DNA from: Corallococcus coralloides DSM 2259
GTDB lineage: Bacteria; Myxococcota; Myxococcia; Myxococcales; Myxococcaceae
Assembly (NCBI RefSeq): GCF_000255295.1
Contig: NC_017030.1
Coordinates: 310,001-374,000 of the forward strand
Length of the DNA stretch: 64,000 nucleotides
Reading direction: 5' to 3'
The notes under the pieces were generated by a model. The model was not told the DNA's origin and ran no database searches. It saw only the letters and a list, made by a program, of their open reading frames with translations. Below are positions 34,767 to 43,705 of this stretch, in pieces (position 1 is the stretch's first letter; every line of letters starts with the position of its first letter). Made by a program: the position numbers and the translations under genes.

Positions 34767-35303
34767 ATGCGGAACCGTGAGCGGGTGATGCTGGGGAGCG
34801 CGGCGGTGCTGGTGGCCGCGCTCGGCGCCGTGCTTCTGTTGTGGCCATCGCGAGAGGCCTCTTCTCCCGCCGCCGCGCCTCCAGTGCCGAACGCGGGCTC
34901 CGGCCCGGTGACGGCGGCCCAGGTGTCGCCGAAGCGCGCGGTGCCGGTGCGGACGCCGGACCCCGCGCCGCCCCGTGCCACGGTGGTGCCGCCCTCGCCC
35001 GGCGACGTGCCGCCGGAGCCGGAGGTGGCCAACGCGCCGCCGCAGCAGAACGACCCCATCGAGGAGGAGAAGCCCCAGACGGCGCGCTGGAAGCTGGAGA
35101 AGACGGAGCACATCGCCACGCTGCTGGGGCGCGACGTGTCGCGGCTGGAAGGCGAGCGACAGGAAGCGAAGTCGCGCGGGGACAAGGCCCGCGTGGAACA
35201 GGTGGACGCGCTGCTGAAGCGTCACCGCGTCCGCCTGGACGAGCTGCGCGAAGAGGCCCGCACCCTGGCCGAAGCCGCGCGCAACGAACCGCCCGAGCCC
35301 TGA
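34767..35303 (+). CDS. Hypothetical membrane-anchored coiled-coil protein
   Basis: The 178-residue protein has one N-terminal membrane segment (MLGSAAVLVAALGAVLLLW), a proline/alanine-rich linker (about 35-105) and a charged helix predicted as coiled coil (about 110-175). No family is recognised. It is the third gene of the run starting at 33461 and is followed by the palindromic repeat array, which probably ends transcription. Confidence 0.65.
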   Translation: MRNRERVMLGSAAVLVAALGAVLLLWPSREASSPAAAPPVPNAGSGPVTAAQVSPKRAVPVRTPDPAPPRATVVPPSPGDVPPEPEVANAPPQQNDPIEEEKPQTARWKLEKTEHIATLLGRDVSRLEGERQEAKSRGDKARVEQVDALLKRHRVRLDELREEARTLAEAARNEPPEP

Positions 35304-35341
35304 CGGAAGGGCGGGGCTCCCCGTTGGGGGCGCTCCGCACG

Positions 35342-35640
35342 AACCTGTCCGACTGTCGGACAGGTTTGGATGAACCGGGTCGGACGCCCGTTCCTGCTGA
35401 GCCGCGGAGACTCGTCCGACAGTCGGACAGGCTTGGAGGAACCGGGTCGAGGCGCCCGTTCAAGCTGATCAGCGGAAACCGGTCCAACAGTCGGACAGGT
35501 TTGGAGGAACCGGGTCGGGCGCCCGTGCCCGCTGATCAGCGGAAACTTGTCCAACAGTCGGACAGGTTTGGAGGACAGGGGCTGGGCTCCTGTTTCCACT
35601 GCTCAGCGGAAACCTGTCCGACAGTCGGACAGGTTTTGGG
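35342..35640. repeat. Array of five 67-68-base repeats, each with a long palindrome
   Basis: The array holds five copies of a palindrome with core CTGTCCGACAGTCGGACAG. Core starts are 35347, 35414, 35482, 35549 and 35616, a period of 67-68 bases. The first and last copies are perfect 25-base inverted repeats flanked by AA and TT (35342-35366 and 35611-35635); the inner ones carry single changes. The DNA between palindromes is also shared (GGAGGAACCGGGTCG and GCTGATCAGCGGAAAC). A single perfect copy sits at 49958-49982. Each hairpin can act as a terminator. The rest of the interval up to 35822 holds no gene I can support. Confidence 0.85.
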
Positions 35641-35822
35641 ACCGCGCCGGGGGAGGGTGCCTCATTCTCGGGGCCTGTAGGCGGAGGCGCTCGCTCGGCT
35701 GCCCCCCGGACGGAGTGCCGCGCTTGTTTCACGGGAGGGCCCTACCGCTTCGCGCTGGGAGTACAAGCGCTTCTGCCGGACGCGGCGCGGCCTTCACACA
35801 GGCGTGACAGGCACGGTGCCGC

Positions 35823-37283
35823 GTGCGCATAGAAAAAGACGTGTCCGTTTCCACCGCGACCGCCTCCTCCGAGCCCTCCAGTACCCCCTCCACCCGAGGC
35901 TCCCGGCTGGCATCCATCGCGGTGGCCAGTGCGCTGTTCATGGAGTTCCTCGACTCCACGGCGCTGTCCACCGCGCTGCCTACGCTGTCCGTGGCGTTCG
36001 GCACCGACCCCGTCCACCTCAAGCTCGCGCTGACGTCGTACATCCTGGCCCTGGCGGTGCTCGCGCCCGCGAGCGGGTGGATCGCCGACCGCTTCGGTCC
36101 GCGCCGCGTCTTCATGACCGCCATGGTCGTGTTCCTCGCGGGCTCCGTGCTGTGCGGCTTCTCCCAGACGCTCGTGCAGCTGGTCCTCGCCCGCACCCTG
36201 CAGGGCCTGGGCGGCGCGCTGATGGTGCCCGTGGGCCGGCTCATCGTCGTGAACTCGGCGCCGCGCGAGAAGCTGGTGTCCGCGATGAGCTGGTTCACCA
36301 TGCCCGCGCTGGTGGGGCCGCTCCTGGGGCCGCCGCTCGCGGGCTTCATCCTGGGCGTCGCGGACTGGCCGTGGATCTTCTTCATCAACGTGCCGGTGGG
36401 CCTGCTGGGCATGTGGGCCGTGGCGCGCTTCGTGCCCCCGCTGAAGCAGCCGGACCCGGGTCCCTTCGACACGAAGGGCTTCGCCATCGCCGTGGTCGCC
36501 ATCACCGCGCTGATGGGCGCGGCGGAGACGGTGGGCATCGGCCTGGTGCCATGGCCCGTGCAGGCGGCCATCACCTTGGTCGCTGTGGGGGCGCTCGTGG
36601 CCTACGTGCGGCACGCGCTGCGCACGCCTCGCCCGGTGCTCAACCTGCGCCTGTTCCAGGTGGACACCTTCCGCGCCAGCATGATGGGCGGCGCGCTGGT
36701 GCGCATCGGCCTGGGCGCGACGCCCTTCCTGCTGCCGCTGCTCTTCCAGGTGGCCCTGGGCTGGGGGCCGCTGGAGGCGGGGCTCGTCACCATCGGGACG
36801 GGGCTGGGGGCCTTCGCGTGCAAGCCGGTGGCGCCCGCGCTCATCCGCCGCGTGGGCTTCCGCCAGACGCTCATCGCCTCCAACCTGCTCACCGCCGCGC
36901 TGACGGCCGTGCCCGCCTTCTTCGGCGTCACCACGCCCATCCCGTTCATCATCGGCACGCTGGTGTTCAGCGGCTTCATGCGCTCGCTGCAGTTCACCGC
37001 CACCAACACCATGGCCTACGCGGACCTCCCCAAGGAGTCGGTGAGCAACGCCTCCACCATCGCGGTGGTGACGCAGCAGATGGCGCTGAGCGTGGGCATC
37101 AGCTTCGGCGGCCTGATGCTGCACGTGGCGCGCGGCGGCGGTGACGTGCGCCTCACGCCGGACCGCTTCCTCCTGCCGTTCCTCGCCATCGGCCTCGTGT
37201 CGTCGCTGGCCGGGCCGCTGTTCCGCCGGCTGCGTCCGGACGCGGGCGAGCACATCGGCGGCAGGGCCGCGGCGCGCGGCTGA
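35823..37283 (+). CDS. MFS exporter, DHA2-like
   Basis: The 486-residue protein has about fourteen membrane segments with the MFS motif A-like loop (GWIADRFGPRRVF) and motif C (PALVGPLLGPPLAGFI), typical of the EmrB/QacA drug:H+ antiporter group. The EmrB signature FLDSTALSTALPTLSVAF lies in helix 1. It starts with a GTG at 35823; no ATG precedes helix 1. There is no EmrA-like partner gene next to it. Confidence 0.88.
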   Translation: MRIEKDVSVSTATASSEPSSTPSTRGSRLASIAVASALFMEFLDSTALSTALPTLSVAFGTDPVHLKLALTSYILALAVLAPASGWIADRFGPRRVFMTAMVVFLAGSVLCGFSQTLVQLVLARTLQGLGGALMVPVGRLIVVNSAPREKLVSAMSWFTMPALVGPLLGPPLAGFILGVADWPWIFFINVPVGLLGMWAVARFVPPLKQPDPGPFDTKGFAIAVVAITALMGAAETVGIGLVPWPVQAAITLVAVGALVAYVRHALRTPRPVLNLRLFQVDTFRASMMGGALVRIGLGATPFLLPLLFQVALGWGPLEAGLVTIGTGLGAFACKPVAPALIRRVGFRQTLIASNLLTAALTAVPAFFGVTTPIPFIIGTLVFSGFMRSLQFTATNTMAYADLPKESVSNASTIAVVTQQMALSVGISFGGLMLHVARGGGDVRLTPDRFLLPFLAIGLVSSLAGPLFRRLRPDAGEHIGGRAAARG

Positions 37284-37415
37284 AGCGTCCAGCCCACGAC
37301 ACCGCCGCCGCCCCTTCGTAGGGCAGGCAGGCGGGCGGAAACCCTTTTTCCCACCTTTTTTCGTCCCTCCCTCCCCACCAGTTTCCCGGCGAGGAATCCA
37401 ACGGAAGGGGTGGGC

Positions 37416-38873
37416 ATGGGTTGGGCAGCGGTCACAGGGCTCCTGCTGGCGGGCATGACGGCGGCGACACCGCCCTCGGCCATTCCGGTGCGAGGAGGCA
37501 ACGCGCTGACGTTGCCCGCGCACCGGCACATCGTGCGCGTGTCCCGCAGCGAGGGCTCCGTGCTGCTCGCGGCCGTGCAGCAGGGCGGACAGGACGGGCA
37601 TGGCCTGCGGCTGTTCCGCAGCGACAACGGCGGCACCACCTGGAAGCAGGAGGGCGTCATCCACGACGGCTCCACCTACGACCGCGCGGACCTGGTGGTG
37701 GTGGGCAAGGACGTGGCGCTCGTCTACGCGGTGGAGACGCCGGACAGCGCGGGCATCAGCGGCTCCACGTCCCGCGACGTGTACTTCCAGTGGTGGCGCT
37801 ACAGCGCGTCCAAGAACCACTGGCTCCCGGACAAGGCCGTGCGCGTCTTCGACTCCACCAGCTCCAGCACCGCGTACTACCGCGCGGAGCTGGCGCGCGA
37901 CTCCAAGGGCCGGCTCTGGGTGCAGGCCTTCTTCCGGGAGAAGGACGCGAGCAACACGCTGGTCATCTCCGTGAGCAGCGACGGCGGCTCCACCTTCCGC
38001 ACCCAGTCCGCGCTCGCGCGAGACGTCCCGAAGCGCGGGGGCGGGCGGCTCATCAGCCTGGGCAGCCGGATGATGATGCTGTGGAGCTCGCACGACGGCC
38101 GCGACACCACGCACTACCGCATCCGCGATGACAGCGCGTCCGTGTCCAGCTGGTCCTCCACGCGCACCGCCTTCTCCGACGGCATCTACCACGGCGCCGC
38201 GATGAGCGCGGTGGCGGACGGGAAGGGCGGCCTGCACCTGGTCTACAAGGACAACTCCGAACAGTTGATGTACCGCCGCTTCGACGGCAACGCCTTCGGC
38301 TCCGCGGTGAAGGTGCTGGAGGACGGGGACTGGGCCACGCAGCCGGCGCTCGTGCGCGCGGGCAGCAGCCTGTACCTCTTCTACAACCAGCCCCGGAGCG
38401 ACGGCACGGGCTACCGGCTGTGGGTCCGCGCGCTGTCCTCCAGCGGCAAGCCGGGCGCGGGCAAGGAGCTCGCGTCGGTGTCCGGCTTCGCGGGCTACCC
38501 GGCGGCGCCGGACGTGCTGCCCTCGGGCGTGCCGCTGGTGTGCTTCTTCGGCATCGAGCCGTCCTCCGGCTCCAGCTACCGGCTGTCCTTCTTCTCCACC
38601 AGCGCGTCGTCGCTCAAGTCCCAGCCCGTGGCGGCGAAGCAGGCCCCGGCGGATGAGGACGAGGACCGCGAGCGGTTCACCGCCACCGGCGGCTCCGGGT
38701 TCGAGCCTTCGCCACCGCAGGACCCTGGCGCGCTGGTGAGCGCCGCGACGAGCCCCTCCCAGCAGGCGATGGCCGCCGGGTGTGGCGGTGCCAGCGCGAC
38801 GCTCGCGGTGGGCGTGACGTTCATCCTGATGGAGTGGGGCCGCCGCCGGCGCACCCGGGTCCTGCCCGGCTGA
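37416..38873 (+). CDS. Secreted BNR/sialidase-like beta-propeller protein
   Basis: The 485-residue protein has a signal-like N-terminus, Asp-box motifs of the sialidase-like propeller (SDNGGTTWKQEG near 70, SSDGGSTFRTQS near 190) and many propeller strands. No catalytic arginine triad is evident, so it is a propeller of unknown activity. A final hydrophobic segment (ATLAVGVTFILMEWG) followed by RRRRTR is similar to myxobacterial C-terminal sorting tails. SD: GGAAGGGG before ATG 37416. Confidence 0.7.
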   Translation: MGWAAVTGLLLAGMTAATPPSAIPVRGGNALTLPAHRHIVRVSRSEGSVLLAAVQQGGQDGHGLRLFRSDNGGTTWKQEGVIHDGSTYDRADLVVVGKDVALVYAVETPDSAGISGSTSRDVYFQWWRYSASKNHWLPDKAVRVFDSTSSSTAYYRAELARDSKGRLWVQAFFREKDASNTLVISVSSDGGSTFRTQSALARDVPKRGGGRLISLGSRMMMLWSSHDGRDTTHYRIRDDSASVSSWSSTRTAFSDGIYHGAAMSAVADGKGGLHLVYKDNSEQLMYRRFDGNAFGSAVKVLEDGDWATQPALVRAGSSLYLFYNQPRSDGTGYRLWVRALSSSGKPGAGKELASVSGFAGYPAAPDVLPSGVPLVCFFGIEPSSGSSYRLSFFSTSASSLKSQPVAAKQAPADEDEDRERFTATGGSGFEPSPPQDPGALVSAATSPSQQAMAAGCGGASATLAVGVTFILMEWGRRRRTRVLPG

Positions 38874-38912
38874 TGGGGCAGGCCTTGAGTCACGGGCCGC
38901 GGAAATGAACGC

Positions 38913-38982
38913 GGGCGGTCTCCCCGGGACTTCATCCCGAGGGGCACCGCCCGTGGGCGCGTCTCCCGGCGAGGGGAGACGC
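38913..38982. terminator. Convergent terminators between the propeller gene and infC
   Basis: Two hairpins lie here. The first is GGGCGGT/ACCGCCC (38913-38919 with 38946-38952), enclosing CCCGGGA/TCCCGAGGG. The second is GCGTCTCC/GGAGACGC (38959-38966 with 38975-38982). They serve the plus-strand gene ending at 38873 and infC, which ends at 38997 on the minus strand. Confidence 0.7.
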
Positions 38983-38996
38983 GAGCCTGCGTACGG

Positions 38997-39746
<750 letters not shown>

Positions 39747-39749
<3 letters not shown>

Positions 39750-39762
39750 GTGAACATCCTCC
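39747..39762 (-). promoter_or_regulatory. Shine-Dalgarno and AUC start of infC
   Basis: On the minus strand TTTTTGGAGG is followed by ATGTTCAC and then ATC, the presumed initiator. infC of other bacteria uses AUU or AUC so that IF-3 controls its own synthesis by rejecting non-AUG starts. The ATG between the two has no room for a ribosome and opens a different 42-codon frame. Confidence 0.6.
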
Positions 39763-39971
39763 AAAAAGGGTTAGCGGACCCACCACCCGTGAAGATGTGG
39801 CGGACCCTCCAATGTGGCAGTCCCCTCCGGCGGAGAAGGCAGGCAGGCGTGCCTTCCGCCCCTAGGGGCAGGGAGACGTGCAACGGACTCTATCCGGTTC
39901 ACGTCCCCCGGGGGCAAGGTAACGCGGGGCACCCCCCATTCCCATGACCCCTGTTGCCTATGATGCGCCCC

Positions 39972-41210
39972 ATGGCAAAACGGTCCACGGCGTCCGCCCG
40001 GGAGAGGACAGGATGCCGACCCTGGAGGGCGGTTGCGCTCGGGACCTGGCTGGTGCTCGCCTGCCTGCCCTCCTGTGGGCCAGTGGACCCCGAGCCCCCC
40101 GGACCCGCCGGGAGCCTGGGGCAGGCCCTGGTCCAGGGGACGGACGCGCCCGGGGACCCGGCGGCGGTGGCGCTGGTGGCCCGGCGCACGCGCTGTGGAG
40201 GGGAGGCTCCGGTGCTCCTCTGCTCGGGCGCCCTCATCGCCCCGGACGTGGTGCTGACGGCGGCGCACTGCCTGGCCGTCTTCACGGAGGACGGGCCCTA
40301 CGAGGTCTTCGTGGGCCCCACGCTGCTCCCGGAGCCCGGGCCCGGCGGGCGGTTCGTGCGGGTCACCCGGGCGGTGTCCCACCCGAAGTTCGTCCCGGCC
40401 ACGCACATCTGGGACGCCGCGCTCCTGCGGCTGGCGGTGCCCGTCACGGACGTCCCGCCCCTCCGGCTCCCCCAGGCGGGGGACGCCCCGGTGGCACCCG
40501 GAGACCTCGTGCGGGCGGTGGGCTACGGCGACACGAAGGACGCGGCCCGGCCCATGGGCCAGCGGCTGCAGGGCCTGCTCCAGGTGACGGGCGTCACCGA
40601 CAGCGGCTTCCAGGCCGGCCCCGCCCCAGCCATGACCTGCGTGGGAGACAGCGGAGGCCCGGTGCTGGGGGGCCCGGCGGGGAACGAGGTGCTCCTGGGC
40701 CTCACCATCAGCGGTGACGTGGCCTGCCGCACGGAGGCGGTCCAGCTGCGGGTGGACGCGCTGGAGGACTTCGTCCGCCCCTTCCTGGAGGAGGCCCCAC
40801 CCCCCGCGCCCACGGAGACGCTGCCCCTGGACGCCCTCTGTGAGGCGTCCTGCGCGAGCGATGCGGACTGCCCCTCGGGGCTGCAGTGCGTCAGCGCGGG
40901 GGATGACCCGGCCCGGTGCCTCCTGCCCGCGCTCCAGGCCGGGACCTACGGCGCGGCCTGTACGGAGGACGCCGCCTGCGGAGAGCAGGGCGTGTGCGCC
41001 CGGCTGGAGGTGGACGGGGACGACGCCTGCCGCTGCTTCACCCCCTGCGAGGCCACCGTCGACCCGCTGACACCGGAGATGGACCGGCCCGACGTCAAAT
41101 GCGGGTGCGGCAGCGGCCCCGGTGACCTGGGCGCTACACTCGCCGTCCTGCTGGGGCTGTTCTGGCGACAGTCCCACCGCAGGATTCCAGGAGGTCGGTT
41201 CCGGGCGTGA
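39972..41210 (+). CDS. Trypsin-like serine protease, secreted
   Basis: The 412-residue protein has an N-terminal signal, a chymotrypsin-fold domain with the catalytic triad (TAAHC, WDAALL, GDSGGPV) and a C-terminal cysteine-rich region (ASCASDADCPSGLQC, ACTEDAACGEQGVC). It ends with CGCGSGPGDLGATLAVLLGL and a basic tail, which is the MYXO-CTERM-like arrangement of a Cys-Gly patch, hydrophobic segment and arginines. It is probably cleaved and released or surface-anchored. The start could also be at 39960; 39972 is used because it has a normal signal peptide. Confidence 0.88.
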   Translation: MAKRSTASARERTGCRPWRAVALGTWLVLACLPSCGPVDPEPPGPAGSLGQALVQGTDAPGDPAAVALVARRTRCGGEAPVLLCSGALIAPDVVLTAAHCLAVFTEDGPYEVFVGPTLLPEPGPGGRFVRVTRAVSHPKFVPATHIWDAALLRLAVPVTDVPPLRLPQAGDAPVAPGDLVRAVGYGDTKDAARPMGQRLQGLLQVTGVTDSGFQAGPAPAMTCVGDSGGPVLGGPAGNEVLLGLTISGDVACRTEAVQLRVDALEDFVRPFLEEAPPPAPTETLPLDALCEASCASDADCPSGLQCVSAGDDPARCLLPALQAGTYGAACTEDAACGEQGVCARLEVDGDDACRCFTPCEATVDPLTPEMDRPDVKCGCGSGPGDLGATLAVLLGLFWRQSHRRIPGGRFRA

Positions 41211-41317
41211 CTCTGCGTGAAAGCGCCTACAGAACCGCAAATGTAGGCGAAACTCCGTGAACCCAACTCCGAGAATCAGGCATCGACGTTTTCGGCAATC
41301 GCAAAGGTCCCTCCCCC

Positions 41318-41920
41318 ATGGACTACAAGATCAAGTCTGGCGACACGCTGAGCGCGCTGGCCAAGCGCTTCAACACGGATGTGGATTCGCTGGTGAAGGC
41401 GAACCCGAACATCACGAACAAGGACCTCATCTACGCGGATGCGACGCTCAACATCCCGGGCAGCAAGGATGACTTCCAGGCGCAGGGTGTCTCCAAGGGG
41501 CCGGACCTGACGGGCGGCGCGCAGCAGACGCAGGGTGCGCAGGCGGTGGGTGACGTGCCCCCGGGCCAGGTGGGCGACTGGATCAAGCAGGCCATGGACA
41601 TCCTCAAGGCCAACGGCGTCCCGGCGGACAAGATGAACCCCCAGGACATCGCGAAGATCATCCAGCACGAGTCCAGCGGGAACCCGAACGCCATCAACCT
41701 CTGGGACTCCAACGCCAAGAAGGGCACGCCCTCCATCGGCCTGATGCAGACCATCCAGCCGACGTTCGATGCGTACAAGCTCCCCGGCCACGACAACATC
41801 CGCAACCCGGTGGACAACATCATCGCCGGCGTCCGCTACTCCATCGAGCGCTACGGCTCCGTGTCCAACGTCCCCGGCATCAAGGGTTTGAACAGCGGCA
41901 GCGGCTACGTCGGCTACTGA
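41318..41920 (+). CDS. LysM-domain and lytic transglycosylase-like protein
   Basis: The 200-residue protein has an N-terminal LysM domain (YKIKSGDTLSALAKRFNT, residues 1-50), a Gln/Gly linker and a C-terminal SLT-like domain (IAKIIQHESSGNPNAINLWD, PSIGLMQTIQPTFDAY, NIIAGVRYSIERYG). The glutamate of IIQHESSGNP is the expected catalytic residue. LysM binds peptidoglycan. No signal peptide is visible, so export may be by a non-classical route or the protein may act on cell walls of other cells. Confidence 0.88.
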   Translation: MDYKIKSGDTLSALAKRFNTDVDSLVKANPNITNKDLIYADATLNIPGSKDDFQAQGVSKGPDLTGGAQQTQGAQAVGDVPPGQVGDWIKQAMDILKANGVPADKMNPQDIAKIIQHESSGNPNAINLWDSNAKKGTPSIGLMQTIQPTFDAYKLPGHDNIRNPVDNIIAGVRYSIERYGSVSNVPGIKGLNSGSGYVGY

Positions 41921-41950
41921 CCGGCGCGCAACAGCCCCCCAGACGCACCG

Positions 41951-41995
41951 CGCCCCGCGGTGGAAGACGGTCCCTGCCGTCTCCCACGCGGGGCG
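41951..41995. terminator. Bidirectional terminator
   Basis: CGCCCCGCG/CGCGGGGCG (41951-41959 with 41987-41995) with further pairs GACGG/CCGTC inside it lies between the LysM gene (+) and the small basic protein gene (-), so it can end both transcripts. Confidence 0.75.
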
Positions 41996-42018
41996 TCGTC
42001 ATTTCCGAAAGCGTGCCG

Positions 42019-42315
42019 TCAGCCCCCGTGCAGCCGGGAGCGCTCCCGCGGGCCACCCGCGCGCTTGATGTGGATCTGGCTGGGCGCCTTCTTGCGCCCC
42101 CTCAGCCCCGTGCCCCGGTTGTTGCGCTTGGGGCCGTGGTCGCCAGCGGCGGGGCCCAGCGTCACGCGCTTGAGCTCCTTCTGCCGCAACAGCGCCGCCG
42201 CGTCGTCATGGGCCAGTGTCTTGCGCCCATTGCTGGCCTGCACACTCGCCTGGGCCGCATGGGGATCCACCCGTCGCTTGTTCTTGATGCCTGCCACTCG
42301 GGTCCGCACGGACAT
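42019..42315 (-). CDS. Small basic hypothetical protein
   Basis: The 98-residue protein is strongly basic (TRVAGIKNKRRVDPHAAQ, RQKELKRVTLGPAAG, GLRGRKKAPSQIHIKRAG) with no membrane segment. AAAGGAGG lies a few bases upstream of ATG 42315. A nucleic-acid-binding or ribosome-associated role is possible, but no family is recognised. Confidence 0.65.
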   Translation of the reverse strand: MSVRTRVAGIKNKRRVDPHAAQASVQASNGRKTLAHDDAAALLRQKELKRVTLGPAAGDHGPKRNNRGTGLRGRKKAPSQIHIKRAGGPRERSRLHGG

Positions 42316-42490
42316 GAAGTCCTCCTTTGAGCTGAGGTAGGGACCCATGCGGGGCGTTGCCATCCCTGGCGACGGGCGGGACAGGGGCCGCCCCGTGAGC
42401 ATGCGGGACGCGGGCGCCCGCCGGTGCGGGATGACAGGGGGCGCACGAGCGGCGCTCACCCGCGGGCGGGAATCACGCCCGCGGTGCGAC

Positions 42491-43006
42491 TCAGGTGAGG
42501 TCTTCGTTGTCGCGGCGGGCGCGCTTCTTCGCCTTGGGCTTGCTGGGCTTGGCCGCCTTGGCCTTCTTCTTCTCCGTGGCCTCCGGCGGGAACAGCCAGC
42601 CGTCCTCGGGGCGGGGCTGGGAGGCGTTCACCGGCTCCAGGTGCTGGCCGCGGCACCCCCGGCACCAGGACTGCGGACGGCGCTGGCCCTGGCTCATGAT
42701 GCGGAAGCCGAAGTCCTGCTCCGTGGGCCCCACGTGGCCGCAGCGCGGGCAGCGCGTCATGGACGTGGTGCCCGTCTCCCGGGCCTTCTCCTTCCCGTGC
42801 TCCACCACCAGCGCCAGCGCGGCGGCGAACCCCAGCTTGCGCTCCGAGGGCACGTGGAACTGACGCGCGCGCTTGCGGTTGCCCCGGCCCATCACGGGCA
42901 GGAGGTCCAGGCCTCCCAGGAGGTTGCGCTGCTCCAGGACTCGCGACGGAGACGATGGCGGGGTCGAGTGGCTCACGCGATCATTTCTACGGGAGGGGTC
43001 TGACAT
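42491..43006 (-). CDS. Zinc-ribbon protein with basic C-terminal tail
   Basis: The 171-residue protein has a four-cysteine zinc ribbon (RCPRCGHVG and SWCRGCRGQ, about 90-122) and a lysine-rich C-terminus (ATEKKKAKAAKPSKPKAKKR). The start is uncertain: ATG 43006 is used, but a later GTG is possible because no clear ribosome-binding site precedes 43006. It may bind nucleic acid. The roughly 200 bases to the next gene are GC-rich inverted repeats. Confidence 0.55.
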   Translation of the reverse strand: MSDPSRRNDRVSHSTPPSSPSRVLEQRNLLGGLDLLPVMGRGNRKRARQFHVPSERKLGFAAALALVVEHGKEKARETGTTSMTRCPRCGHVGPTEQDFGFRIMSQGQRRPQSWCRGCRGQHLEPVNASQPRPEDGWLFPPEATEKKKAKAAKPSKPKAKKRARRDNEDLT

Positions 43007-43220
43007 GCCGGGTTCACGCGCCGGGTCGCCAGGTCCCGCTCCATTCGGAGGTCTGGACACGCGTTCAGTAACCCCTGGCATTTCCAGGGGATTCCCCCCG
43101 GCAGCCGGGCGGGGGTGGGGCGCCGGGGGGTGGGGCCCGCCTGCCTGCCGGGCGCGGACCGGGGTTCCGGTGACCACCTTCCAGGAGGTCCCGTCCCCCC
43201 CATCCGCCGGAGGTGTGCCC

Positions 43221-43679
43221 ATGGCCCAGGCCCACGAAACCGAAACCGAGAAGCAGGAACGCCACGCGCGGAGGCATGAAGCCCACCTGCGCGCCACCTA
43301 TGCGGCGTTCATCCACCACCTGTGTGACTTGAGCGCCCTGCCCCCCGCGCTCGCGGAGTCCGCCGCCGTGTCGGTGCTGAGCGCGCTGGAGCGCAGGCTC
43401 ATGCCCAACGGGGCGCGGAATCTGGAGTCCCAGCTGCCGCGGCTGCTGGTGGAGTTCCTGCCGCCGCCGGAGGAGCGCCCCCGGCACCCCCACCGCTTCG
43501 GTCGCGAGGAGCTGATTGCGTCCGTCGCGGAGGACCTCCAGATGCCGGTGGACCAGGCGGAGCTGGTCATCCGCGCGGTGCTGCGCGCCTTCCAGGACCA
43601 GATTTCAGAAGGCGAGGCGGACAAGGTGGCCAGCAACCTGCCCGCGGACCTGCAGGCCCTCTGGCGCCTCACGCAGTAG
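43221..43679 (+). CDS. DUF2267 family protein
   Basis: The 152-residue all-helical protein has the DUF2267 pattern in its second half (ELIASVAEDLQMPVDQAELV, IRAVLRAFQDQISEGEADKV, NLPADLQALWRL). The family's function is unknown; it is often near stress genes. GGAGG lies nine bases before ATG 43221. Confidence 0.8.
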   Translation: MAQAHETETEKQERHARRHEAHLRATYAAFIHHLCDLSALPPALAESAAVSVLSALERRLMPNGARNLESQLPRLLVEFLPPPEERPRHPHRFGREELIASVAEDLQMPVDQAELVIRAVLRAFQDQISEGEADKVASNLPADLQALWRLTQ

Positions 43680-43705
43680 CCGCGAGGCGCCTTGGGGCCC
43701 GGGCG

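Noticed and set aside
35342..35640. CRISPR array
   Set aside because: Repeats are 67-68 bases with shared DNA between palindromes and no unique spacers; no cas genes are nearby.
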